Of a stretch of DNA of 64,000 nt, positions 44,770-57,526 are shown one piece after another (the stretch's first letter is position 1; every line of letters begins with the position of its first letter). The notes under the pieces were generated by a model. That model worked only from the letters and a program-made list of their open reading frames with translations. It did no database searches and was not told the origin of the DNA. This DNA is from Angiostrongylus vasorum. Taxonomy: Eukaryota > Nematoda > Chromadorea > Rhabditida > Metastrongylidae. The stretch lies in the NCBI GenBank assembly GCA_018806985.1, contig JADANN010000120.1, positions 930,001 through 994,000 on the forward strand, written 5' to 3'. The position numbers were made by a program, and so were the translations under genes.

Positions 44770-47535
44770 GAAAAGTGTAAAGAACTTTGTATTTTGACAA
44801 GTAGCGCATGAAAAAAACGGTCAATTATTTTGGTGAGGACTGAGGGTAAATTTTTCAAATGTTCACTTCTGATCTTTGCGGAACCGATAGCTCTGCAGGG
44901 CAGTGTGGATCACTGACGATAAAGCAGGTTGAATTCCACAGAATGGAATAGTTTGAAGTCTATAATGACTCTTACGTCTAACATTGACAGGGGAACTTCT
45001 TAAAATACTATTCTTAGTAATTCTGGTAAATTCAGGAAGCCGCCCAACTTGTTCATTGCATTGCAATTGATGGATCCTGGTGGGAAGTCCTTCAAGCGTT
45101 TCTCTGTCATCAATTTTAGGATGGTAGTAGGCAATGACGATTTTCCAAAAGTTATGGCATTCGTTTTAAAAGTATGCAGAGAATACCTTAGTTTCGTCTT
45201 CGTCGTTGTTAATTGTTAAGCATTGTTGTTCTGTGAGGAAGACCGTTAAGTCAAGCACTGCTCTACAACATTTCAACAAACATTTGACACACGTTAACTT
45301 AAAAGAAATCAATGTTTGCGACAGAACTGGGTTGACGAATCGTTCCGTAGATTAGTCTTGTCTGGTATCATGAACATCATTTAATAAGCGGAGTAATCGC
45401 TCAGTTCGATCATGTCCTGGTTAATATTTTAGGCATGTATCATTGTTTCCTCTATTGTGAATAAACATTTTGAAATGCCTTCTAGTATGATGAGAAAGCT
45501 AGAAAACATGTTTCGCTCTGCTTTGCTCGGACCACTTGTAAGTGTACAGTCAGCCGTTTTCCTCCGAAGGTCGTACTGAAACCACTACATTGACTGAGCT
45601 GTCTACTACCTTACGCTATCTCCTGTATCCATTGATATAAAAGGTTCTCAAATCATGTAAATCTGCTTTTCGCACCACATGACTTTGAGCTTTCATCGTT
45701 ACGCATTTTATTCACAGCCGAGGTCATATCCGCTACACCAGCAGGCATCACTTAGCAGAGCGATGTAATCAACTGGAGATTTTCTCTGGCTGAGAACCGT
45801 TTTTTAAATATGCAGTAAGGATGGCAATTGGAAGAGATTGTACACTCAACATCATGACATCTGTGCCAATATCCAGCATTCTTTCTGATTTACTGTCATT
45901 TATCTCGCATGTTTTGTAATTTATACCGAAATCTAGGAAAAAAAAGGTGGAGAAAAAATCAATCTTGACAAGTTGGATTTCGTGAGGATATCAACTATTT
46001 AGTACTATGCTAGTTGTATAGACTACTCTCACTCGTAAAAGAAACTATTGCTTGACACCTAGGCCTGTGTAGGACTAAATGTTAAGACGGCGTCTGAAAT
46101 GCACCGAGCCCTCGTTAGAGCCCCGCCAAGGAAGTTCTCTCAATATATTTTCAGGCTGTGCAACACAAATTGTCCAAATATTTTTTTTTGCTTTGTGATT
46201 ATATATCGGAGAACATACCAAAAAGCCAAGCATTGACCGGTGTGCCATATCATGGAAGAAATCTGTAAAGGGAGCAATCTTGTGGGAGGTATATTTCATG
46301 TGGAGAAAAACCATACGTAGTCGAGATTTGAAATATTTGCATTTTACATTGTCCACATTCGGCCGATCGGTCCATCGAGTGATTACCGGACATAATGTGA
46401 TGATGATAATGTTGAACCTGGTCTGTAAGACCGAAAACCACCTGCGATGAAAACCTGAAATCTCTTTAGCACTAACATGATGGGATCTCGAGCAAATTCA
46501 CACTCGACTGGCATTCTTTATGCTTAAAAAGAAAGCATAAATGAATCTGTAGAGCGGCAATACATCTTCACGTATATCAGTGCACCATTGTCAACATCAA
46601 ATACATTGCAATCTTCTTTTAAAAAAATTAAAAAAAGCTAGAAACAAATATGTTGTCACTCGGCAGAAGGAGATTCGACTTCTTGTCATCTTAAATAAGA
46701 GAATTTCATCGCTCAACTGTGCTAAAGCTGGTTTTGTGGGCCGCGTATCTGTTGCTTATTTTTCCTTTCTTAATTAGGTCTCTCATATTTGCTTAACGGA
46801 AGAAAATCAACATCGTCAGCTGTCACTCAACAACGTCGGAAGTTCATCATATAGACTCTTTATGGACGTATGGATCACATGGATATTTTATGAAAGCCTT
46901 GACAAGATCGTGCGAAACAAAAATTCCGTCTGCAAACTTTTTCGGACGAATCTAACATAAAGAGAAGAATGGCGCGAGAAAATTGATCTATAGCAGGAAA
47001 ATTCTCCTCACGAAGTAGCAAGGGATATGGAGATCACCTTCAGCAATATTATGCACAGGTTGCCTTTTCCACAGAAATTCTCTTACTTAAGAAGAACGAT
47101 CGACATTGCCAAACATGAAAACCTCGAAACAGACGGCTGTACTGAGTATCAATCACACCTTTGTCAGCAGTTTGAGTGGGCAGCGCGATTGTTAGAGGCA
47201 CTCTGGAATACACTCATGGTTGTTATTCCGCTAATGACCCCGAGTAGGCTTTTTCATGGACCAAGCACGAGCTTTGTACGTTTACCAAGGAAGACTGAAG
47301 AGCTTCTGCAGCGAAAAAGATACTACGTCTAGATAGTGCTGTAACCCACACTAAACGATGACTATTAGTAGAATCTGCAACGGAGCAATGATGGAACATA
47401 TCCATCAGTGTCGACATAGGGAGATTCTAGAAGCAGTGCAAGAAGAAAAGAAATATAAACAGATGTCGTTGAGATATTTGTGAGTACAATTTCGCTCTCC
47501 GCTCTGTTCAGTAAAGACGGTCGTGTTGCAGTTCC
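44770..47535. other. Long unassigned stretch
   Basis: No gene assigned. The overlapping minus frames at 46075-46441 have a His/Met-rich start (HYHHHIMSGNHSMD) but no following transporter segments. The plus frame 47027-47332 has no domain. Confidence 0.35.
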
Positions 47536-47539
47536 CTTC

Positions 47540-47830
47540 GCGGTGTTATTACATCGCACTCTTCTATGACCCCTCATTACATCTACGCTGCGGATCCCAG
47601 TACTTCTTACATTCGATCCGCTTTCCTCGAATTCATCGTCCACGAAGGTTTTCGGACATCTAGCATGTTTTTTTCAGTGGCTCTTTGAGGATTTCGTCTT
47701 CTTTATGAAGGTCGTAGAATGCAGGTCGAGTGGATTTTTTACGGATATTTGAAAGTAGTCGAGTTAGGATGTTCCCACATAGACTGGAGGAGAGCGCTGA
47801 GAAGGAGTCGAACTAGCACCTTGCTTTCTG
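47540..47830 (-). repeat. tRNA-derived SINE, subfamily A2, tail with degenerate head
   Basis: The plus strand shows GCGGATCCCAGTACTTCTTA, CTCGAATTCATCGTCCACGA, GGTCGTAGAATGCAGGTCGA and GTTCCCACATAGACTGGAGG. These match 59520-59720 and 51320-51540. The head at 47790-47830 is barely recognisable. Confidence 0.7.
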
Positions 47831-50800
47831 ATTACTGCATTATTAACCAATACGTTACCAATCAGTCAATATATTAACTGATCTTTATGATCTGTGGATT
47901 ACTACTACGTGTATTATTTCAAACATGCGTGATATTGCACATACAAATGGAACAGAAACTCGGCTAGTAGAGGACGTCGAGAAATTATTCGATACCGTGA
48001 AGACTATTCTGCCCGCATTAGCTGATCAAAGAAATACGTGCTGTGTATAGAAGAAAAAATAGTCACTGTGCAACGGATATACGGTTTTCTGAGCTTGTAC
48101 TCAGAACGGAAGGTAATAGCGAAATAAGACAAAGCAACATAATTTCGCCAAACATGTTCTCCGCAACATTACAGTAGTTTGCGCGAGTCACTCGATTGGG
48201 ATGAAAAAAGCGATACTGTTGGTGGACGACTGCAACTGAAACTTCGCTTAGTCGGCTGCACAGCTACCTTATCGAAGGGATGAAATCGGACCGTGGGGCG
48301 ATCGGAATGAAGCCATTTTCAGGAGAAACGCCAGGGTTGGAAGAGAATAGAGTGTCCCCCAATGGGCCACCAATTCAGGTGGTCTCACTCTCCGTACATC
48401 TAGAACGTTGAAGGAAAGCAGGCAATTGCTTTGAAGAAGAACTCAGTGGAACAACACGAGCAACGCTGAATGTCTTCGGCCTCTGTTAAAGGCCACTGAC
48501 TATGTTACTGCGATATATGTGCTATTCAACGCAGCAGCTCTTCAAACATGCCCTTAACAGATCATTAGATGATAATTTGGTCACATTTAGAAAATTGCTT
48601 AGAGGACGCACAATTAGAGCTGCGATCTGAAAATTACCCAGCACGCTCAACACCAAACCATCTTTTCTAGCTTAAATCTTTTAGGAATACTCAGTTCAAA
48701 GATACTTAGTTCAAAGACCACTCAACTGAGAATCTCTCAAAGAATGGACATCGATAAGTAGGTGAACTGATTAGAAGAAAAAATGTCTATTTGGCAAGAA
48801 CAGAGTCAAAATAGGTTCGAAAAAAAATCAAAACGATCTCAAAATGAGTTTTTTAAAAAATGAACAGAGTTTTCACTTCACACGTAAGCCAGCTGCACTC
48901 ACATCTCGAATCAAACTTTAAGTCCTCGCTCTAGCCTTCAGTCTCACGTACAGAACCGACAGTTTTTGATTTTATCAAAAGATGTCAATAACAGCCGGTT
49001 CACTACATGTATTCTCTCAATTATAAGCCAATACTAGGCAAATAGAGAACTTCATTCGACTAACGTTTGGACTTCCACGTTTTCCTCAGAACCGATGGTC
49101 CGAATCGATGATTCACAGTTGCTCGCAATCTCGTAAGCAAAAAGTTTAAGAAGCCTTCGAAAGTCGACACTGCACAATAACAACCTTTTTTGTGACATTT
49201 TTAATACCATTTTTTTGACTTTGTCTATAATAAATGCCAATGTAGAACCTTGGCAAGATGTTTTTTTTTCTTATTCCTTAGCTGAGAAACGTGTTGTCTT
49301 TATAAGGCGTTTTCATCTTTGCACCCAATTTCTGCGTAATGCCACATAAGTTATCATGATAGAATCCTCCACGACAATAAACCACATGCTGATCTGGGAA
49401 ACTCTAGAGGAAAACTTCTTTCAGCTTTAATTGCACCTTCTGCGAAAAAGCTGCAATACCTAGTTACCAGACTTTTGTAGTAACCACGTAAAAATTCAGG
49501 TAAATTCAGACAATATTTTGGGTAGCGAAGAACATTTAGTGCCTGTTTTTGTTTTTTTCCTGTTTGCTTCTGATGTAGGAAATCCGCCTAAGATTTCAGC
49601 AGAACACGTAAATGATCTAAGCAATCACACACGTTCATTGGAAAGAACAAGCATGCCAATGGACACAGTTCCAGTGACATTGTTGCTCTTTCCTCTGTAC
49701 ATGCATTGCAAAACGATATGAATAGAAACAGTATGAAACAAAATAAAATTACACGTCAGACAACCGCAGAAGCTGCGAATCTGTTACATCCTACTCCAGG
49801 AATCGCAGAGCAGTGGAAAAAGTGAACGTCAAAGGCCAAGGCACTCAAGAAATCTTTCATTCGGTCATCTTAAATATTCGTCGTTGTTTTATCGCTTGGA
49901 AATTAAAAATAAAGCAAAACTAGTTTAAACCGTTATGACCAGGTTTTATAACATTACGTAGGGTTACAGTGTTCATGAGAAAAACGTCCAATCACGGATC
50001 GTTCGCAGATGAACCATCGATCCGAGCGGAAATTAGAAATGCATAAACATAACAAGGACTACACAGTGGAACGAAATGAGGAAGCCATCAGCAATCTTAC
50101 TTTCTGTGCACTTTAATATAGTGCTAACAACAGCCCACTATCATGGAACACAGCGATTGAGCATCCCTTACTAGTAATCCATTAACGATTGATCACCAAT
50201 GGTCTTGACATTGTCGGTGTCGTCTCTAATCACTTCTTTTCATTCCTACTTGCAAGTATTTTTGGTCGAGTTCCACTTCTTACAGATACGGAGCATCTAT
50301 AATTTTTCTCATTTCAATGAGCAGAACCGTACATTTAACGCTGGTGGTTAAAACTTGTGAACAAGGCAAAAAGTAAATTTTGAAGCAGAGTACTGGAACT
50401 GGAAGACAATTAGCGCATTGAATTTAGAAAACGAAGTGGTTAACTGAAAACGAGAAAAATTAACAGGCTATTTTCGAAGTTTCTGTGAATCGTAAAACCA
50501 TACATGCGCAAGTGTAGTCGAGAACTATTCCACCAGAAACATTTTACCAAGAAAGATGCTTATTTGAGAAGGACTAACAGTCTGGGAAAACCACAGAGAC
50601 GAAGGACAATCCACACAAAAAAATAACAGTAGATGAGAAGAGGATTATAGAATTTTTCAATGTTAGTAACACTTATCGCAAAACTGTCTATCCATCAAAC
50701 CGGTTTGTTATAAAATGGAATTGCAGCAAGGCACCAAGAAGGTTTTATTTATTCCCTTCGCTCATCCACTGCGACCTCCAGCTAAAACTACTAACCGTTT

Positions 50801-51310
50801 TCAGTATACCCACTGGATTTTTTCCTACTATTTTAATGCTAAGGTGGTCGTATATTAACACTCAGTGTCCAATGCCTAATTTCACGCGACTCCCGCCGCA
50901 TTTATTGGAGGCATAGGTTCGCGAAGCACTTTCTATGAGCTGATTTCAACTCGTTCCAGTCGACTAGCCCACTACCTCACCATCCTCCCGAAATTAAAAA
51001 TGACCACGCGCCTTTTCGGTGCACTTTTATTCCAGAAATCAGTGCTCTATGTGTTTACTGAATGTTTTATGTATTGTTGCCTTCTTCGTATCCTCTTAGT
51101 TCTTCGATCTAATGTCCTATGCTCTGAAACATTTCGAATTCTCGTGTGCTGTGGAAAAAAGAGATCCGCAAAGTACTTTTCACATTCAGCAGTTGGTTCC
51201 GAAAGAAACGTCGACTGTATGCCCATATTTTTTTTGCGCTTCTATTCAGTACGGTGAACATCATGTAGCATAGTGATTTGAAATGAAACAACACTAAATC
51301 GTTTCCTATA
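47831..51310. other. Long unassigned stretch
   Basis: No recognisable gene, LINE or SINE. Frames at 49052-49240, 49518-49721 and 51000-51257 have no known motif. Confidence 0.35.
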
Positions 51311-51319
51311 CGACTCGCC

Positions 51320-51665
51320 TTTAACATGTACTGTACGGATCCCAGCACTTGCCACATTCGATTCTTTTTCCTCGCATCCATCATCAACGAAGGGCTTCCA
51401 ACTTATAAGGTTCTTCGGCTGCTGCTTGAGGATTTTCATTTCATCTTAAATGTGGTTGAATGCTAGTTCAGTCGATTCTCCTAGGAGTCCTGCGATATCA
51501 GGTCTAGAGCGTTTCCACTTCGAGTTAAAGGGAGAGAGTTGTTCCTGGACCTGGACAAGACTGGTACCAATACCCTACACCTGGAGGATGAGAGGCTAGG
51601 TGGACACAGAACGTGAACGAACCAGCATCCTTGCCCGTGATGAAAGCGCCACTCCCCACCCTAAC
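51320..51665 (-). repeat. tRNA-derived SINE, subfamily A2
   Basis: Tail: ACGGATCCCAGCACTTGCCA, CATCATCAACGAAGGGCTTC, TTGAGGATTTTCATTTCATC. Head (minus strand): GGGGAGTGGCGCTTTCATCA, GTTCGTTCACGTTCTGTG, CTAGCCTCTCATCCTCCAGG and TTGGTACCAGTCTTGTCCAG. Adjacent to an A1 copy in the same orientation. Confidence 0.75.
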
Positions 51666-51689
51666 GTTTTTGCACAAAAAGAAGAATGA

Positions 51690-51965
51690 AAGCGTGAAGC
51701 TCTCAACGTTGATCAATTTCTGAAGGATGCACAATGCATTCGACTTTTATCAGGCATCGACAGAGATGGTTGAGTGAAAATTTAGCCTATAGAACTAGTT
51801 TTAGTGGCCAACCAACGAATCAAAACAGCGCTGCCATCCTTTCAGCCAAGAATGGTACCAATCTGCCGACGTCGGAAGGATGGAAGGCATGGCGAGCGCA
51901 GGGCGTTGATCGAACCGTTGTATATAAGCATGGCGCTACACGCTCCCGAGCGTCGACGTATATTG
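51690..51965 (-). repeat. tRNA-derived SINE, subfamily A1
   Basis: Tail TTGATCAATTTCTGAAGGAT and TGCATTCGACTTTTATCAGG; body GAATGGTACCAATCTGCCGA; head (minus strand) GCGTGTAGCGCCATGCTTAT and GGTTCGATCAACGCCC, which keeps a recognisable B box. Confidence 0.78.
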
Positions 51966-52423
51966 TGGAATACCGTCGTATCCTTCTGAACAAAGTTTTG
52001 TTTGTCCAGTCGCTTTATTGTACTAATTACCAGCTTTGGCAAAGATACTACGTTTTGCCAGCCATTGTAAGTTATAATAAGGAAAAGCAAATTCTTTTTC
52101 CAAAGATCTGCAAACTTTACTGGCTTTATTTCAAAAACTGAGGCTCACTACAAGCCGAGATGTGCTCTTTTAAAGTTGGAAACCTGATTATTTGTTGGGT
52201 GGTAGAGGTGCTGGTATTTGGTGGTATTTGGTGAAACCTAGTAAGGAAGATATGGTTGAAACAATCATAAAGATCTCATAAAACGATTTGTTTGAGTTGC
52301 AGAGACACCTGTTCACCAGACAATGATGTGCGAATGCCTGCAATGTAATAGAAATTCTCTTCCTTTCCAAAAAATTCTTAAGCCTTATTTGACAAACATT
52401 CAGAAAGAACACCCATTTTAAAA

Positions 52424-52472
52424 AATTTGTGCCAAACAGCTATGGCTTAAGAAGAGCTGTTTGGCACAAATT
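52424..52472. repeat. Perfect 18-bp hairpin
   Basis: 52424-52441 (AATTTGTGCCAAACAGCT) is the exact reverse complement of 52455-52472, with a 13-base loop. It lies about 90 bases 3' of the stop of the minus-strand gene ending at 52565. Confidence 0.93.
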
Positions 52473-52564
52473 CTAAGAGCTCTCTGCCACATGCACGGTT
52501 CTCCTTCAAATCCTAAATTTGCGCCAGTAATAGTCGGTTAGGTAATACAGAGAATGGACAGGTT

Positions 52565-53071
52565 CTATTTAGCTTTCTTTTTCTTCGGCACTACTATTGG
52601 ATTTTTTCCGGTTTTATCCTTAAAAGGGAACTTTCCTATCAAAAGGGCAATGTGAAAGTGTAAAAGTAGTCTGGTCACCTGCATATAGAGGAAATGACGT
52701 CAAACATAGGCGTGGAATAGACTCTGCGTTCTGGTGGCAAGGATATGATTGATCTCCACATCGGCGACTGCGGTTGGAAAATCTAAATCCTCGTCATAAT
52801 GGTCTTCTTTCTTGAGAGGAAGGATTTTCATCGGTGGTATTGATTTTGCTCCGACAAGGAAGCGGAAGAAGGAGTAAAACAGTAATGTTGTGTGTAAAGT
52901 ACCCACGAAGCAGGCAACATATTGGTAGGTGATGAAGTCATCGCCATCAACAGTGAGTTGTGAACGAGCCCTACCAAAAGGATGATGAGATAAAAACAGA
53001 ACACAGAACGTCAATTGGGCTTTGGACCCCGCCATTACCTTTACTGGAGGCTTATTTGCCGTCATCCACAC
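52565..53071 (-). CDS. Small membrane protein of unknown family with C-terminal KKAK
   Basis: Two exons join in phase 0: 53071-52706 (donor TAT|GTTTGA) and 52678-52565 (acceptor TATATGCAG, stop TAG). The join gives FHAY then VTRLLLHFHIALLIGKF and a basic tail DKTGKNPIVVPKKKKAK. Membrane-like segments are ITYQYVACFVGTLHTTLLFY with SFFRFLV, and LLLHFHIALLI. An acidic loop (KKEDHYDEDLDFPTAVADVE) lies between them. The last four residues KKAK fit a di-lysine ER-retrieval signal, suggesting ER residence with a cytoplasmic C-terminus. The start is uncertain: Met codons at 53071, 53065 and 53041, or a splice at 52980 (TTTTGGTAG), are all possible. About 159 residues if the first ATG is used. I do not recognise the family; the gene call rests on the clean splice and composition. 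Confidence 0.55.
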
Positions 53072-53159
53072 TAACCGAAGCTCTTCCTTTGCCTTTCTTT
53101 CAGCCGTGTTTTACCCTATTGGCGTCAGGGACTGCTATTATAATTTTTTAATTGAACGT

Positions 53160-53825
53160 TCATTAACCAGCTGTAGTAGTCGGTACGACATATAGATTCC
53201 ACATCAGCTTATTGATGGAGACATTCCGCGTAAAGACTTGCTAGGGGCACAGTAATAACGACATAAGCAAGAAAGTTTTGTGTGTCCTCTTGCTAATAAA
53301 CTTTTCACACTTTCTGCCTTGCCATAGCACGCCGTCATTGTGTACTAGGTAATCTGTATGCACGTCACTCTTTGGTCACCGCAGTTCCAACCGCGAAAGA
53401 GGCACAGAATATCCACTGTTTTAACCACACTTGATACCAGTTCATCTTTTCTCAGTTACAACAAACAAATTCACTTTTTTCTCAACAAAAGGTTACAAAA
53501 AGCACATAAACTAGTCATGCACATGTGCGAAAGCGCCCGTGTTTGTGTAATAGTTGCTCAGAAGCCATCGTCCCTTCGTAAATGCTGATTGTTCAGAATT
53601 TCCTGAAAACGTCCTAAGTTGCGGTAAACATGAAAGTTTTTTTTCGCAAAGAAAATCGTGCTAGCCTCACTCCTACCTTTTTATCAAAACTACTTGCTAG
53701 TTTGGATATGTCACGTTTTACTTTGGCGGTGTTGTTAAATGCGATTCATTTTCCATCTATCTTATTTTACACCACCAGACATCACAAATTGTGCAAATTC
53801 CAGCACTTTTTCCGTCACTTCGTTT
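53160..53825. other. Intergenic, nothing recognised
   Basis: No gene or repeat family recognised upstream of the small membrane protein gene. Confidence 0.35.
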
Positions 53826-54125
53826 CCTAGAATTCATCATTCACAGAACTCGTAATACGTGTTGGGAATTATTACTGTTGCTGCTTGAGGATTTTTTGGT
53901 GTTTCTTACGAATGTTTTAGAATACCAGTCGAGTCTATTCTTTCCAAAATTCTGTCTTGGCCATGCAAGGAATTTTTCCAGATCACCATTGCAGGCACGC
54001 GTTGTCTTTTGCGGATTAGAGAAAGGGCGCTGATCACAGACAACTATGCTACCAATTCCCCGATTCCAAAGAGATGATGAGCTGGGTTGACCCAATGAGA
54101 AGTCGAGCCAGGACCTTGCGCTCTA
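53826..54125 (-). repeat. tRNA-derived SINE, subfamily A2, diverged
   Basis: Tail: CTAGAATTCATCATTCACAG, GCTGCTTGAGGATTTTTTGG, AGAATACCAGTCGAGTCTAT. Head region: CTACCAATTCCCCGATTCC, GATGAGCTGGGTTGACCCAA and GAAGTCGAGCCAGGACC. It abuts the 3' end of the RTE element at 54126. Confidence 0.65.
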
Positions 54126-55290
54126 TCTCCTGCCACCAGTCACATGTAGTCCCGTTCATTGTCGGATGATTCGAGCGAGCGCCATTAAATCTTCCATTTT
54201 TCACTGTCTCACGTAAAAGTAGCTCGGGGGCTCTGCTTGTTGTAGAGACTCTTTGAACACCATGCTTTTCTTCCAAGGTTTTCGTGAACAACACTGCCCA
54301 TCGCGTCCGTGTTCTTCCTGCAGTACGTTTGACATCCCTAGCAATTTAGTCACTAAGGGCTCTTGCCCATCGGTTGTCGTTCATAAGCAATACTTGTACG
54401 AGCCACCTTATCCTCGAGAGTTTGGCTTATAGAACAGCATCTTTGATTTTTGATCATTGAAGCAGGTCAGAGCTTCGGATCCCTTCCCTTACTTGTTTGA
54501 AACGGAATACTCCTAGCATCGTCCTTTCGACTGCGCGTTCGATATCGCTGAGTGATCTTTCATCCTGCTTACGTAGCGACCAGGTTTCTGATGCATACGT
54601 TAGGGCAGGAAGTACCGCTGAGCCGAAAAGGTGGGCACGGAGTCGGGTGTTCTTTGCCCTCTTCACCACATCTTCGATGCTCTTGAAAGCCACCCAAGCC
54701 GCTCGTTTCCTTCTGTTCAACTCAGGGGATAAGTCGTTAATCATTTTGAGTTCACGACCTAGATAGATGTGACTGGAGTATTCGGAGATATTCGTTCCGT
54801 TAAGCGTGAATGGGGCATACGTAACCAATCCGTTCCTCATGGAGATCGTTTTCGTGAGATTTAGTCCAAGACTAATCTTTCCATAGGGTTTGTCACATTC
54901 GGCAAACACGTTACATGTGTTTACTCCTATCGTCTTGGTCATTACGATGACGTCATACCTTATCCTTCTTTCTTGCATGACCAAGTCTTCTATGGAAGAT
55001 TTGGATGTAAGTGTTCGTGCATTGCAGGTACAGATCGTCACCTCAGTTCTTTGTGATCTAGGCAGTTTACATTGGCCCCGAGATTTTAGTAGACTCTCCG
55101 TATTCGTCCTACCCGACGCAGAATCGAGAGTTTTTCAGGGGGTCAGGGGAAGGAGGCCCGTTTCTTTTACTGTTTTTGGCTTTTTGATACCCACGTATGG
55201 CTTGCTGGGCTCTGAACGTGGGAGCTTGGTTTACTCATGGGTAGCTTGCCAGTCTCTCCCATAGTGGACATGGAGCTTATTTGTTACAAG
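54126..55290 (-). mobile_element. Internally deleted RTE-type LINE with a 195-residue open frame
   Basis: The minus-strand frame 55041-54454 begins like an RTE endonuclease (MTICTCNARTL, EDLVMQERRIRYDVIV). After about residue 74 it jumps directly to the post-catalytic part of the reverse transcriptase: LNLTKTISMRNG, FTLNGTNISEYSSHIYLGRE, RLRAHLFGSAVLPALTYASE, RAVERTMLGVFRF, EGIRSSDLL. The catalytic endonuclease body and the whole FADD-containing palm are missing, yet the frame stays open. In the endonuclease start, the expected Glu of the LTET motif reads Lys (MTKT). Downstream to 54126 the C-terminal tail is frame-broken. 55042-55290 looks like 5' untranslated sequence of the element. Same lineage as 43120-43930. 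Confidence 0.88.
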
Positions 55291-55299
55291 CGACTCCTA

Positions 55300-57480
55300 A
55301 CCACCTCCCTATACTTTCCAGTCACTTGATTTGTAGGCTTTTGACCGAGTTGACTCGTAGAACACAATCTGCGTAAACTAGAACGCACCCACACACGCGT
55401 GCATGGATACGCCTCGTAAATATAGAAGCTATGTGCCAAATCGACGCGTAGCGAAATAGGAAGTGTATTCTCTAGATTCACTTGCGTTCTCAAAAGAAGC
55501 AGAGGTCGCTTCTGGTCTGTGATTAACCCACTACCCGCCACTTGGGGCCCGCCACGTTGCCTCGCGACTTAACATGAGATCTCTGTATGAGTCAGATCCG
55601 TGGTTGTTGCTCCATGAGGAGACACAATCTGTAAAAAAGTGAGCATTTTCTCTATGTTTGATCACTTTACTATGTTTCATTAGTTTGTATTACTTATTTG
55701 CTAAGTCAAGGCTTACCGCATAACCACAAAGGGATACTATCTAATAATATTTATTGGAAAACGCGTCTTATATTCGACGTTGTGACGTCACACTAATGTG
55801 TGTGATTTGATGTAATAGTCTAAAATCAATAAACGCATCTATAACACCAATTTCATAGTTACTTTGGCAGAAAATCTACACAACAACTACAACTAGATTT
55901 CGTTCGCATGAACTCCGTTTTTCAACTTCTTAGAAAACAAGCTGCAACTACGACGTGAACAGGTCTGGAAGTGAGAGTCGTAATGGTGGACAATTATTCG
56001 CGTAGAACATGGCGATTTTCATTCTAGATCATTTTCCTCTACACCTTTAAGATTCATAATCAATCCGCGCAGTCATTAGAATCTTTCGATTGCTTTTATT
56101 GTAAGCTGATGAACCTATCACATTTCATAGAAATCGTCCACTTCTTCCATCACCTTGTCGTCTGCGAGACCTAAAAAAATTTTAGCGCGCATCAGTAAAA
56201 TCTTTTTTATTTCTTTCGTGGACTGGAACTTTCGAGTCAGCCACGATTGCTTTTGTGCTTTCGTTTTTTGGAAGAAGGAGTACAAAGGAATAACCGGCCT
56301 AATTTTTGTTCTTCACATACCACGACCATTTCAGGGTAAGTAGATTGCTTATTGTCTACGTTCACCTCGCTAATTCTTCAATCTGGTGGTGGGGAGGACT
56401 TCGAGATCCCTCCCATATGAGGTAGGAGTAGAGAGAATAATTTTCGTTCAACGTTGCTCGAACCGAACCGAACCACTTATAAATGCACATCCAGCAATTT
56501 GTCGTCAAAGGTCATGGGTTGAAAACTAGTCATTTGGTGGGGCTACCTTGCGCCACCCATTAGACCTACTTTTCGAATAACCCTTCACATCCACCTAAAC
56601 TTCCTTGATCGGGCTCATCATTTTTTATGTTTTCAACGCTTTACATTTTATACACGATGAATCCGTCTTTGCCAAAACAACGTTGAAGTGGATTTTTCTT
56701 GCTTCATTACACCTCCAACGCAATCATAAAACTATTTTTCTTTCTGGGAAATTTGAAACAAATCTTAAATGGGATGACTAAAAGCAAAATAGCTCATTTG
56801 AACTTATTCTCAGTCAGAATTTCCACTCTAACGACCAGCTATGACCTTGATTCAACTACTCGAACTCCACACGTGCGCAGAAGGACTATTTTCACGCAAA
56901 TGACAATCTTCTTCTTCAGAAATAAAAAAAAACACCATTTGAAGAATATTTGCTCTGACATCGACTCATATTGTTTTCTGCCTTCCTTCTCTGTAATGAG
57001 TGTCGAATACCGACTTTATGTCAGCTGCGGTGGCTCACCCAGAGCAGATTTTATATCGATGTAACCCTTGAGAAAGTATCCTCCATATTTAATAACATAG
57101 AAAAATTAGACGTAGAAAAAAACCTGTTCTGGACGAATTTCTCATTGTATCCGAACACCTGGAAATATTAAGTGTAGCACCAAGTCGCCGTAGTAAATAC
57201 AAATTTTGGCGTGGTTACCTTTATGCTGACAACGATTTGGTAAACATATGAATAAAATGTGTGCAGAAAATTATAAACAGTGCTTGAGGCTGACAGTATT
57301 CTCTTGAAATACCTTAGGAACTAGTGAGGTCCTGTTTTTGAGTAGAGCAGAATAACTTAGATAAAGTTAGAAACAATTGCTAGATATGTTGCACCTTCAC
57401 CACTGGTGGTTATCGTTCATATGCTGCCGAAATCTGAACGCAAACAATCATCGTTTCTATTGTTCTAAAGAGTGATATTC
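55300..57480. other. Intergenic, upstream of the collagen gene
   Basis: No recognisable gene or repeat family. The open frame at 56699-57064 has no domain. Collagen promoter elements would lie at the right end, but none can be named. Confidence 0.35.
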
Positions 57481-57495
57481 TTTTCTCCACTGTTA

Positions 57496-57498
57496 CAG
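57496..57498 (+). promoter_or_regulatory. Candidate spliced-leader acceptor of the collagen gene
   Basis: TGTTACAG then GAAAAGC lies 28 bases before the ATG at 57527, with TTCTTTTCTCC pyrimidine-rich sequence just upstream. It fits a trans-splice acceptor; an alternative is an ordinary intron from an upstream exon. Confidence 0.45.
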
Positions 57499-57526
57499 GA
57501 AAAGCTTCCGATTTTTACAAATTACC

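Noticed and set aside
46075..46441. CTR-type copper transporter, because of the His/Met-rich start HYHHHIMSGNHSMD
   Set aside because: The following membrane segments and MxxxM motif of that family are absent and the pieces are in different frames.
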